64,000 nucleotides of DNA from positions 73,820-137,819 of the forward strand of contig HF999641.1 of NCBI GenBank assembly GCA_000434055.1. The letters run 5' to 3'. The first letter of the stretch is position 1. Each line of letters begins with the position of its first letter. Of the stretch, positions 16,835-24,917 are shown one piece after another. The notes under the pieces are model-generated. The model did no database searches. It saw only the letters and a list, made by a program, of their open reading frames with translations, and had not been told where the DNA came from. The position numbers were made by a program, and so were the translations under genes. Source of the DNA: Ruminococcus sp. CAG:488 (GTDB taxonomy: Bacteria > Bacillota > Clostridia > Oscillospirales > Acutalibacteraceae).

Positions 16835-17892
16835 ATGAAAGCACAAGCCTTCCGATTGCGGCAGCTCCGTTTGAAATGCTCATTGACGCAAGAAAAAATG
16901 CTGTTCCGCTGTTTGCTTCCTTTGAGTTAACGCCGAGATGCAACTTTAATTGCAAAATGTGCTACGTGCATATCAAGGACAGCGAAATCGAATCTCACGG
17001 AAAAGAGCTCGGCGCGGAGCAATGGATAGAACTCGGACGTCAGGCAATGCAATCGGGAACACTGTTCCTTTGCATAACGGGCGGTGAGCCGACGAGACAT
17101 CCCGATTTTTGCAAAATATATTACGAGCTTTCGCGTATGGGCTTCATAATAACCCTGCAAAGCAACCTATACCACCTCAGCGATGAATGTATTGAGCTTT
17201 TCAAGAAATCGCCGCCGAAGTGCATAAAATTTACAATCTACGGTACGAGCGACGCCACATACCAAAGGTTATGCGGAACAGACAACGGATTTACTGAGGT
17301 TGCAAAAAACATTAAGCTTATAAAGTCTCTCGGAATTTCGCTTGAGGCCGTTACGACCGTCACAAGAGATAATGTTGACGATTTGCCCGAAATTCAAGAG
17401 CTTATGAAAAATCTCGACATTCCATGGGCCTTTTCGGCAGGTTTGCGTAAATCCGTCAGAGGCGCCGATTCCGAGGCGGAATCGCTTCGTCTGCCCGATA
17501 GCGCATACCCTCGGCTTTGTGAGGATGCAGAGTATTTGCTGAAAGAAAAAAGTTCAAAAAGTGCAGCCAAGCCCTGCGAGAAATGCAAGGAGTACCGTAC
17601 GGGCTTTTGGATAAAATGGGACGGAAAAATGACCTTTTGCTCCTTTCTTGATGAACCTGACATAAACGCCGTCTCGCTCGGAATTGCCGAAGCGTGGAAG
17701 CGCCTTGTGGACTTTGAAGAAAAGCTCCAATGGCCGGAGGAATGTCAAAAGTGTAAATGGACAAAGGCTTGTCCCAGATGTGCCGCAACGCTTGCAACAG
17801 AGAGCGGCACAGTTTATAAAGTTAACAAAGATTATTGCCGATATATCGACAAAATCTTTAATAATACGATTGGAGGAATAAAACATGGATGA
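16831..17892 (+). CDS. Radical SAM/SPASM peptide maturase-like protein
   Basis: 353 aa. C37-x3-C41-x2-C44 (CNFNCKMC) binds the SAM-cleaving 4Fe-4S cluster; CITGGEPTRHPDF is the GGEP motif. The C-terminal third is Cys-rich (CEKC, FCSF, CQKCKWTKACPRC, DYC), a SPASM/auxiliary cluster domain typical of enzymes acting on peptides. It overlaps the upstream PqqD-like gene by 4 nt and the downstream 99-aa frame by 8 nt, so all three are translationally coupled. It probably installs a carbon-sulfur, carbon-carbon or epimerised bond in that peptide. A non-peptide substrate cannot be excluded. Confidence 0.9.
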   Translation: MNESTSLPIAAAPFEMLIDARKNAVPLFASFELTPRCNFNCKMCYVHIKDSEIESHGKELGAEQWIELGRQAMQSGTLFLCITGGEPTRHPDFCKIYYELSRMGFIITLQSNLYHLSDECIELFKKSPPKCIKFTIYGTSDATYQRLCGTDNGFTEVAKNIKLIKSLGISLEAVTTVTRDNVDDLPEIQELMKNLDIPWAFSAGLRKSVRGADSEAESLRLPDSAYPRLCEDAEYLLKEKSSKSAAKPCEKCKEYRTGFWIKWDGKMTFCSFLDEPDINAVSLGIAEAWKRLVDFEEKLQWPEECQKCKWTKACPRCAATLATESGTVYKVNKDYCRYIDKIFNNTIGGIKHG

Positions 17893-18184
17893 GTATGTAC
17901 CCGTAGAAGCATATGACGTAATGCTCGGCTCGGACGGATTTTCGACAACCGGAAGCGGCGACCCGAACCGTGCTTCCGACGCAACCGGAAGCGCAACAGC
18001 TCACTGGAACCTTGACACAGGTGTTACCGGTAAAGGCTGGGATCTTCTGTACTACGATTTTGCAAGCGGTACGGTTAAAACCATGAATGTTTACGGTTCA
18101 AACCATGACGAGGTTGAAGCAAAGATTGTTCCCTACCTTAACATGTACGGCGGAAGCTACGTTGCAAGCATCGGTTGTTCGTGA
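17885..18184 (+). CDS. Candidate RiPP precursor peptide (99 aa)
   Basis: An ATG preceded by TTGGAGGAATAAAAC opens a 99-aa frame wedged between the radical SAM gene and an HprK-like kinase gene, with coupling at both ends. I recognise no family. It is acidic, rich in Gly, Ser, Thr and Asp (GSDGFSTTGSGDPN, ATGSATAHW), has two closely spaced YGS/YGG segments and ends YGGSYVASIGCS. There is a single cysteine, two residues from the end, and the final residue is serine. No membrane helix or signal is seen. Position, size and the PqqD/radical SAM partners make it the best precursor candidate; a leader/core boundary is not obvious. Confidence 0.62.
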   Translation: MDEYVPVEAYDVMLGSDGFSTTGSGDPNRASDATGSATAHWNLDTGVTGKGWDLLYYDFASGTVKTMNVYGSNHDEVEAKIVPYLNMYGGSYVASIGCS

Positions 18185-18969
18185 TGACGGGATATTCTTA
18201 TCAAATAATCATTCCCGTCAGCTTTGACTACAAGGACGAATACTGGCAAAAATTTGCTTGTATCTCCCCTGTCGAATCTGTTCTGTCACTCAAATTCAAG
18301 GAGAGAACCGCCGATCGCTATGAGGTTGAGTCTCTCACAGGCGAGCTCGGCGGTAAAGCCTTTTGCGTTTCGCAATCAATTCTCTCGATAGATGATGACT
18401 TCACAAAAGGCACGATATTCGGCAGCAGCAAGGATTACAACGGAATTTACGGCTGTTCCATGGTCGCTCTTTACGGCAATCTGATTCGCAGGAACACAAT
18501 TGTTATGCACAGCAGTCTTATCGACGTCAACGGCGACGGAATTCTGTTTACCGGACCGTCGGGGACCGGCAAGACAACGCAGGCAGAGCTTTGGCAGGAA
18601 CACCGCGGTGCGGAAATCGTCAACGGTGACATGGTTTTTATTCACAGGGATAGTGACGGAAGTTTCTATGCCTACGGTTCGCCGTGGCACGGTTCGTCGA
18701 AATACTGCCTGAATAAAAAACTGCCGATAAAGGCAATTATCGTTCCCGTTAAGTCAGAGAAATGCTTAATAGCCGAGATCAAGGGAATGGACATGCTGAA
18801 ATGCGTTTTACCCGAGGTCATGCTGCCCGACTGGTTTGACGGATGCAAGGATTTGGGAATAAGCACACTTGATGAGCTGCTCAAATGCACACCCGTTTAT
18901 CGCCTTGAATGTACAAAGGATATACATGCGGTAAAGACAGTAGAAAAAGAGTTAGGAACATCGAATTGA
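18184..18969 (+). CDS. HprK-like P-loop kinase
   Basis: 261 aa from the ATG at 18184, sharing an A with the preceding stop (TGATG). Walker A is GPSGTGKTT (about 124-132) in the context GDGILFTGPSG, and EIVNGDMVF at about 144-152 supplies the acidic Mg/catalytic segment seen in HPr kinase-like folds. It lacks the HPr kinase N-terminal domain and phosphorylase signature. Relatives in RiPP loci phosphorylate a serine of the precursor (the lasso peptide paeninodin is the characterised case). Here it follows a candidate precursor whose last residue is Ser. Substrate is inferred. Confidence 0.78.
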   Translation: MTGYSYQIIIPVSFDYKDEYWQKFACISPVESVLSLKFKERTADRYEVESLTGELGGKAFCVSQSILSIDDDFTKGTIFGSSKDYNGIYGCSMVALYGNLIRRNTIVMHSSLIDVNGDGILFTGPSGTGKTTQAELWQEHRGAEIVNGDMVFIHRDSDGSFYAYGSPWHGSSKYCLNKKLPIKAIIVPVKSEKCLIAEIKGMDMLKCVLPEVMLPDWFDGCKDLGISTLDELLKCTPVYRLECTKDIHAVKTVEKELGTSN

Positions 18970-20714
18970 AAAGCATTGAAAAGATCAAAAAATATTTGAA
19001 TCACAATGAAATAAAGAAAATCCTTCACTCATGGAGCTGGATATTCAGCTATATTCTCCGCTACAAGGGTCAGGTTATAGCCTTCTCCCTTATCGGACTT
19101 ATTTCCACCGGACTCGGTCTTTTTACATCATGGGTGCTCAAGGATCTTATCGACTCAGTAACCGGCGAAATTTCCATGAAAATCGCACCGGTTGCCGCAG
19201 TGTATCTCGGAACAGCCATAGCAAAGATATTTATCACCGCACTTACAAACCGTGTATCGCTGAAAATACGGCTCAATGTCGGAATCAAAATCAAAAATGA
19301 TGTTTATGACAAGCTCATGAACACCGAGTGGACTGCAATATCGGCTTTTCACTCCGCAGACATAATGACAAGAACAGGCGCCGATGTCGGCATCGTTTCA
19401 AATATGGTGCTCAGCTATATCCCGAATGTTGTAACGGCACTCGTCAACTTTATCGGAGCCTTCTTTATAATACTTCACTACGACCCGCTCATGGCTCTTA
19501 TTGCGCTGGCAGGCGCTCCGATAACTGTTCTGACCGCAAAATTCCGTTTCGGTAAAGCCACGGAATTTCAGATAAAAAACCGTGAGCTTGCCGGCGAACG
19601 CCTTGCTATTGAGGAGGAAAGCTATCAAAACCTCCAAACTATTAAATCCTTCGGACTTGTCGACCTCTTTTCACAGAGATTCAGGGAATTCCAGCAAAAG
19701 GGCTACGGCGTTGCAATGGAGCAGAACCGCTATCAGAACCAAATGATGATAGTTATGAGCCTTATGGGTCAGCTTGTGACCTATTCCTGTTACGGTTTTG
19801 CACTGTACAGACTTTGGAAGGGTGACATAACATATGGAACTCTTTCGCTTTTCATGTCAATGGCAGCTTCACTGACCGGCTCGTTCAGCTCTGTCGTTTC
19901 TCTCGTTCCCTCCTTTATCAGGGCAGGCATAAGCGCAGGCAGAGTTCTCGATGTGCTTGAGCTTCCGACCGAAAAAACTGAACTAACGGAATATGAAAAA
20001 CAATTTATAGATAAAAGTAAAAACAAGAAGCTGACTCTTGTATGCAAGGATATAACCTGTGCATATAATGACGACGCTGTTGTATATAAAAATTCCTCGC
20101 TCACCGCACAGAGCGGCAAAATCACTGCACTTATCGGTGCTTCGGGCAAGGGGAAGACCTCAACACTCAGGCTTTTTCTCGGCCTTATGAAGCCGAAATC
20201 CGGCAGTATTTCCGTAACGAACGAGGACGGAGACAGGATTGAGCTAAGCGCGGCAACAAGAAAGCTTTTCAGCTATGTGCCGCAAAATAACACCGTTTTT
20301 TCGGGAACAATTGCCGAAAATCTCCGCCTTGTAAAGCCGGACGCAACCGATGAGGAACTTATAAAGGTTCTCCGAGACGCCTGTGCATGGGAGTTTGTCA
20401 GCAAGCTCTCCGAAACGATAAATACAAAAATCACCGAACGGGGACAATGCTTCTCTGACGGACAAAATCAACGTCTTTCAATTGCAAGAGCGCTCCTCGC
20501 CGACACACCTATTCTTCTTCTTGACGAGGCAACAAGCGCACTTGACGTTGAAACGGAAGAAGAGGTTATATCAAATATACTCACATACAATCGCAACAAG
20601 ATGATAATTCTCACATCGCACAAGCCGAGCGTTTTCAATCTTTCGGACAGCATTTATTCCGTGTCCGAAAACGGCATTGTGCTTTTGGACAGGAAAGATA
20701 CTCATTATGAATAA
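18966..20714 (+). CDS. ABC transporter, fused membrane and ATPase domains
   Basis: 582 aa from a TTG at 18966 that overlaps the kinase stop (TTGA) and has TTAGGA upstream; an ATG at 18909 lies deep in the previous gene without a site. About six helices (ABC exporter type 1) are followed by an ATPase with GASGKGKTS (Walker A), FSDGQNQRLSIARAL (signature, FSDGQ instead of LSGGQ) and ILLLDEATSALD (Walker B). No N-terminal C39 peptidase domain is present, so leader removal, if any, needs another protease. It is the probable exporter of the modified peptide, less likely a lipid-linked sugar flippase, since a Wzx-like gene occurs downstream. Confidence 0.88.
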   Translation: MKSIEKIKKYLNHNEIKKILHSWSWIFSYILRYKGQVIAFSLIGLISTGLGLFTSWVLKDLIDSVTGEISMKIAPVAAVYLGTAIAKIFITALTNRVSLKIRLNVGIKIKNDVYDKLMNTEWTAISAFHSADIMTRTGADVGIVSNMVLSYIPNVVTALVNFIGAFFIILHYDPLMALIALAGAPITVLTAKFRFGKATEFQIKNRELAGERLAIEEESYQNLQTIKSFGLVDLFSQRFREFQQKGYGVAMEQNRYQNQMMIVMSLMGQLVTYSCYGFALYRLWKGDITYGTLSLFMSMAASLTGSFSSVVSLVPSFIRAGISAGRVLDVLELPTEKTELTEYEKQFIDKSKNKKLTLVCKDITCAYNDDAVVYKNSSLTAQSGKITALIGASGKGKTSTLRLFLGLMKPKSGSISVTNEDGDRIELSAATRKLFSYVPQNNTVFSGTIAENLRLVKPDATDEELIKVLRDACAWEFVSKLSETINTKITERGQCFSDGQNQRLSIARALLADTPILLLDEATSALDVETEEEVISNILTYNRNKMIILTSHKPSVFNLSDSIYSVSENGIVLLDRKDTHYE

Positions 20715-21912
20715 CCGATATGACAATCTTTTCAAAATCCTGAATACAGCCTTAACGGGCGAGGTCTTTGAATTGGACAAGCCCGATTTCAAGCTGCTGA
20801 CAGGCTTGGCTTTTCAGCAAGAGGTTGCACCGATCTTTCTTGAGGGTGCAGTTAAATATGCGGAGTTTTCCCCTGCCCCTGTTGCCATTAAAGCGGAGCT
20901 GATATCAAAATCGACAAGCTCGGTTGTCACACAAACGCAAAATACGGCTGAGTTTTATTCAATATATAACAAGCTTCTCTCGGCAGGACTGAAACCCATA
21001 GTTTTAAAGGGTCTTATCTGCCGCAAGGCTTACGGCAGACTTGAAAATCACCGTGCTTCCGGCGATGAGGATATATATGTTTCCGAGCATGACTTTTCAC
21101 TCTGCCTCCGTGTTCTCAACGAAAACGGATATACGGCAGACAATGAAGGTGACTTTTCCTTAAAATATTTAAAAAGGATACAGACCGTTTCATTTCATAA
21201 CAGACGCAATCATTTGAAAATCGAGGTTCACCTGAATCTTTTCGGGACTCAGAATTCGTTCCGCACGGCAATGAACCGCGTTTTTGACAAAGCGCTGAAA
21301 AATCCTTACGAAATCAATTATGACGGCAACAGGCTGTACACGCTTGACCCGACAAATCATTATATATTTTTATTTTTACATTATCTAAAGCATTTTATGA
21401 CCACCGGCGCAGGCATCAGACACATCATGGATCTCGCCGTGTTTGGAAATAAATATAAAAAAGAAATCGACTTTTCATCTGCAGAAAAGGTTTTTTCCGA
21501 ATTTATCGGAGGTGCTTTTTATGCCGACACCGTTGAGCTTATGAAGCTTCTCGGCGGCGAAGAAAACACCCCGTCAAAGCAGCTCGATCCGAGCACACTT
21601 TGTGAGGATCTTATCAACGGAGGTACCTTCGGACTCGATGATAAGGAGATAACCTACGCAAGTACGTTTATTTTTTCAAAAACCGGCGGAAGCAGATTCG
21701 GACTTCTGCGCTCGGTCTTCCCCTCTTACGATTTAATGTCGGCAATGCACCCCGAGCTTTATGATAAGCCATGGAAGCTGCCATCATTATATTGCAAGAG
21801 AATAGTCAAGTATGTAGGTCACAAGCGTGACCCCGAGCTTGAAAGGGACGCCGTAAAAAAGGCGAAAGAACGTATTAAACTGATTACAGATTATAATTTA
21901 AAAAAGAAATAG
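20707..21912 (+). CDS. Nucleotidyltransferase-like protein (PF14907 type)
   Basis: 401 aa from ATG 20707, overlapping the ABC gene by 8 nt, with AGGAAAG upstream. The hallmark segment is PIVLKGLICRKAYG followed by RASGDEDIYV, the LKG...R...DxD arrangement of the uncharacterised nucleotidyltransferase family. A mixed helical C-terminal part follows. Homologues are often found next to PqqD-like proteins, HprK-like kinases and ABC exporters in RiPP clusters, so it is grouped with that cassette. A nucleotidyl-transfer reaction is implied by the fold only; target unknown. Confidence 0.75.
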   Translation: MNNRYDNLFKILNTALTGEVFELDKPDFKLLTGLAFQQEVAPIFLEGAVKYAEFSPAPVAIKAELISKSTSSVVTQTQNTAEFYSIYNKLLSAGLKPIVLKGLICRKAYGRLENHRASGDEDIYVSEHDFSLCLRVLNENGYTADNEGDFSLKYLKRIQTVSFHNRRNHLKIEVHLNLFGTQNSFRTAMNRVFDKALKNPYEINYDGNRLYTLDPTNHYIFLFLHYLKHFMTTGAGIRHIMDLAVFGNKYKKEIDFSSAEKVFSEFIGGAFYADTVELMKLLGGEENTPSKQLDPSTLCEDLINGGTFGLDDKEITYASTFIFSKTGGSRFGLLRSVFPSYDLMSAMHPELYDKPWKLPSLYCKRIVKYVGHKRDPELERDAVKKAKERIKLITDYNLKKK

Positions 21913-21936
21913 GAATTTTCTGAAGGGGATGTTTTT

Positions 21937-23154
21937 ATGAAAATACCGTTTTCTCCGCCGGATCTGACCGATGCGGAAATTGAGGAAGTTGCCTCAGCTA
22001 TAAAATCGGGCTGGATCACAACGGGACCTAAAACCAAGGAGCTTGAAAGGGAGGTTGCCGCTCTCTGTCACACCAACAAAGCGGTTTGTCTCTCATCTCA
22101 GACCTCATGTGCCGAAATGGCGCTCCGTCTGCTCGGCATCGGTGAGGGTGACGAGGTTATTGTTCCCGCATACACCTACACGGCTTCGGCAGAGATTGTT
22201 TGTCATGTTGGTGCAAGGTTGATCTTTATCGACAGTCAGCCCGACTCTCTCGAAATGGATTATGACGCAGTTGAAAAAGCAATAACAGATAAAACCAAGG
22301 CTATTATCCCTGTTGATATCGGAGGTGTTCCCTGCGATTATGACCGAATCTTCTCAATCGTTGAGAAGAAAAAGGAGCTTTTCACTCCGTCCAATGATAT
22401 TCAGTCTAAGTTCGGCAGAATAATCGTCTGCGCCGACACCGCTCATGCGTTCGGTTCAACATGGCACGGTAAGCCTATAGGCTCGGTCGCAGATTTTTCT
22501 GCATTCTCATTCCATGCCGTAAAGAATTTCACGACTGCGGAAGGCGGTGCACTGACTTGGAAGCCTAATGACGCTCTCGACGATGAAGAGCTTTATAAGC
22601 GGGTTCAGCTTTATTCGCTTCATGGTCAGTCGAAGGACGCTTTAAGCAAAAACCAGCTCGGCTCATGGGAATATGATATTCTCGGCCCATGGTATAAATG
22701 CAACATGACGGATATTCATGCCGCAATCGGTCTCGCTCAGATGAAGCGTTATCCGTCTCTTTTGAAGCACCGTCGTGAGATTATCGAAAAATTTGACAAC
22801 GCATTTAAGCCGTTGGGAGTTCATACACTCCACCACTTTACCGACGAGTATACCTCTTCGGGTCATCTTTATCTGACAAGAGTGTTCAAGAAGAACGGCG
22901 AACCCATCAGCGATGAAGAACGCCGTGAGATAATCATTAAGATGGCAGAGCGTGGAATCACAACCAATGTTCATTTCAAGCCGCTGCCGATGATGACAGG
23001 CTATAAGAAGCTCGGCTTTGATATCAAGGATTATCCCAATGCCTACGCGCATTACGCAAATGAAATCAGCCTTCCTCTTTTCAGCCGTCTGACGGACGAA
23101 GAGGTTGACTACATAATCGATAATTATACAGATGTAATCAAGGAATACATATAA
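21937..23154 (+). CDS. DegT/DnrJ/EryC1 family sugar aminotransferase
   Basis: 405 aa. Typical segments are IKSGWITTGPKTKELE, VIVPAYTYTASAEIV, ADTAHAFGSTWHGKPIG and FSFHAVKNFTTAEGGAL, where the lysine binds PLP. Members transfer an amino group to a keto-sugar nucleotide, commonly at C4. AAGGGGATG precedes the start. With the neighbouring reductase/epimerase, priming transferase and acetyltransferase it suggests an N-acetylated amino sugar as first residue of the polymer. No 4,6-dehydratase of the FlaA1/PglF kind is recognisable in this operon, so the keto-sugar may come from elsewhere. Confidence 0.9.
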   Translation: MKIPFSPPDLTDAEIEEVASAIKSGWITTGPKTKELEREVAALCHTNKAVCLSSQTSCAEMALRLLGIGEGDEVIVPAYTYTASAEIVCHVGARLIFIDSQPDSLEMDYDAVEKAITDKTKAIIPVDIGGVPCDYDRIFSIVEKKKELFTPSNDIQSKFGRIIVCADTAHAFGSTWHGKPIGSVADFSAFSFHAVKNFTTAEGGALTWKPNDALDDEELYKRVQLYSLHGQSKDALSKNQLGSWEYDILGPWYKCNMTDIHAAIGLAQMKRYPSLLKHRREIIEKFDNAFKPLGVHTLHHFTDEYTSSGHLYLTRVFKKNGEPISDEERREIIIKMAERGITTNVHFKPLPMMTGYKKLGFDIKDYPNAYAHYANEISLPLFSRLTDEEVDYIIDNYTDVIKEYI

Positions 23155-23188
23155 AGTTATTTAATTTTATTACAACGGGGGTTTTGCC

Positions 23189-24199
23189 GTGTATATCGTT
23201 ATCGGCGCATCAAGCTTCATCGGCGTATATACTGTCGATGAATTTATAAAGCAAGGCTGTGAAGTCACCGTCACAGGCAGAAACAACAAATTTCGTGAAC
23301 ACTATGACCGCCTTGGCGTTCCATACATAAACCTTGATCTTACCGAGAAAAAGGATTTTGACAAGCTTCCAAAAGAGGGAGTTGACGGCGTTATTCTCCT
23401 TGCAGGCTTACTGCCCGCCAATGCACAGGTTGACCTTAATACAGACGAAAATGCGGCGGATTATTTTGAAATTAACACAATCGGAACGATCAACGTTCTC
23501 GAATATTGCCGCAAAAACGGGATAAAAAGAGTTATTTCCAACTGCTCCTATGCCGATGTAAGAGGTGCATGGGGCAAAGGCGTAATTACAGAGGACGAAC
23601 CGAGAGATTTCATATACACAGGCGACCACGCAGTTTATGTTTTCTCCAAAAATGCGGCAAACGACGTGCTTGAATATTACAATCAGCAGCACGGAATGAA
23701 AAACGCATGGTTCCGTTTTCCTCCCGTTTACGGTGTAGGTCCGCATGACAGCCTTTATATTAACGGCACTCTAAGAAAATCAGGACTTAAAATTTTCATT
23801 GACAATGCAAGTGAGGGCAAGGATATCTGCATTTTCGGTGACCCTAATCTCAGCCGTGATGTTATCTATGTCAAAGACGTTGCTCATGCCTTTTATCTTG
23901 CAATGAAAAGCGTGCAGACATACGGACTTTATAACATGACCTCAGGCAGAGGTGTTACGCTTCAAGAACAAGCAGAGGTTATCCGTGACCTTTGGGCACC
24001 GTCCGAGAATCAAAAATCAAAAATAACCTACAAACCGGAAATTGTAAACAATACGCCGTCTTATTTATTCTCTATGGAAAAGGCAAAGTATGATTTCGGC
24101 TTCGTCCCAGAATATGCAGATTTCAGAACAATGATGACTGATTACAAGAAGGATTTAGATAGAAATAAATATCAGGAGCTTTTCAACTATGTTAAATGA
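23189..24199 (+). CDS. NAD-dependent epimerase/dehydratase (extended SDR)
   Basis: 336 aa starting at GTG 23189 (CGGGGG upstream). The N terminus shows GASSFIG for NAD binding, the catalytic pair is within HAVYVFSKNAA (Y-x3-K), and VISNCSYADVRG supplies the preceding Ser/Thr. It probably epimerises, dehydrates or reduces a sugar nucleotide for the aminotransferase next to it. It overlaps the priming transferase by 11 nt. Confidence 0.85.
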   Translation: MYIVIGASSFIGVYTVDEFIKQGCEVTVTGRNNKFREHYDRLGVPYINLDLTEKKDFDKLPKEGVDGVILLAGLLPANAQVDLNTDENAADYFEINTIGTINVLEYCRKNGIKRVISNCSYADVRGAWGKGVITEDEPRDFIYTGDHAVYVFSKNAANDVLEYYNQQHGMKNAWFRFPPVYGVGPHDSLYINGTLRKSGLKIFIDNASEGKDICIFGDPNLSRDVIYVKDVAHAFYLAMKSVQTYGLYNMTSGRGVTLQEQAEVIRDLWAPSENQKSKITYKPEIVNNTPSYLFSMEKAKYDFGFVPEYADFRTMMTDYKKDLDRNKYQELFNYVK

Positions 24200-24902
24200 C
24201 AAAAAAAACAATGGTTTTTCCCTTGCACCTGATAACACAAAGCCTTCGGGAAGTCTGATTTACAGAATAATAAAAAGAGGCTTTGATGTTTTATTTTCCG
24301 CCGTATTGATGATTCCAGTCGGGATTTTAATCGGGATTTTTTCTTTTGCTATCAAGCTTGACGACGGCGGCTCGGTATTCTATATGGCTGAAAGAACAGG
24401 ACGTTTCGGAAAAACATTTAAGATGTTCAAGCTGCGCTCGATGAAAGAGAATGCACCCGATATCCGTCTTGCCGACGGCTCAACCTACAACGGCGACGAC
24501 GACCCGAGAGTAACTCGTTTCGGCAAATTTGCAAGAAAAACGAGCGTTGACGAACTTCCGCAGATAATCAATATTTTAAAGGGCGATATGAGCTTCATAG
24601 GACCACGTCCCGATACGCCAATAGGCTCGGCAGCATATACCGATGAAGAAAAAATCATACTCACAGTCCGCCCCGGAATCACCGGATACAATCAGGCAAT
24701 TAACAGAAACTCGGTGCTTACCAAAGAGAAGTTTGCAAACGACATCTATTATGTTAGGCATCTTTCGCTTTGGTTTGATATAAAAATTATATTTATGACC
24801 CTCATGACCGTTTTAAAAAGAAAAAATGTTAACCGTGATGGAGCAAACTTAGATGATACCTTCGTTCTTGAAAACGAAAAAGAGACAACGGAAATCAAAT
24901 AA
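24189..24902 (+). CDS. Bacterial sugar transferase (priming glycosyltransferase, PglC/WcaJ type)
   Basis: 237 aa, the short single-domain form. A membrane-embedded N-terminal helix (LFSAVLMIPVGILIGIF) precedes the catalytic core: KMFKLRSM, DPRVTRFGKFARKTSVDELPQ with the conserved Asp-Glu pair, GDMSFIGPRP and VRPGITGYNQ. It transfers sugar-1-phosphate from a nucleotide sugar to undecaprenyl phosphate on the inner membrane face and so starts repeat-unit synthesis. CAGGAG precedes the start inside the end of the upstream gene. Confidence 0.93.
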   Translation: MLNDKKNNGFSLAPDNTKPSGSLIYRIIKRGFDVLFSAVLMIPVGILIGIFSFAIKLDDGGSVFYMAERTGRFGKTFKMFKLRSMKENAPDIRLADGSTYNGDDDPRVTRFGKFARKTSVDELPQIINILKGDMSFIGPRPDTPIGSAAYTDEEKIILTVRPGITGYNQAINRNSVLTKEKFANDIYYVRHLSLWFDIKIIFMTLMTVLKRKNVNRDGANLDDTFVLENEKETTEIK

Positions 24903-24917
24903 CCTCAGGACTGTTTT

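Noticed and set aside
17885..18969. Lasso peptide cluster
   Set aside because: HprK-like kinase is shared with some lasso loci, but there is no lasso cyclase (asparagine synthetase-like) or transglutaminase-type protease.
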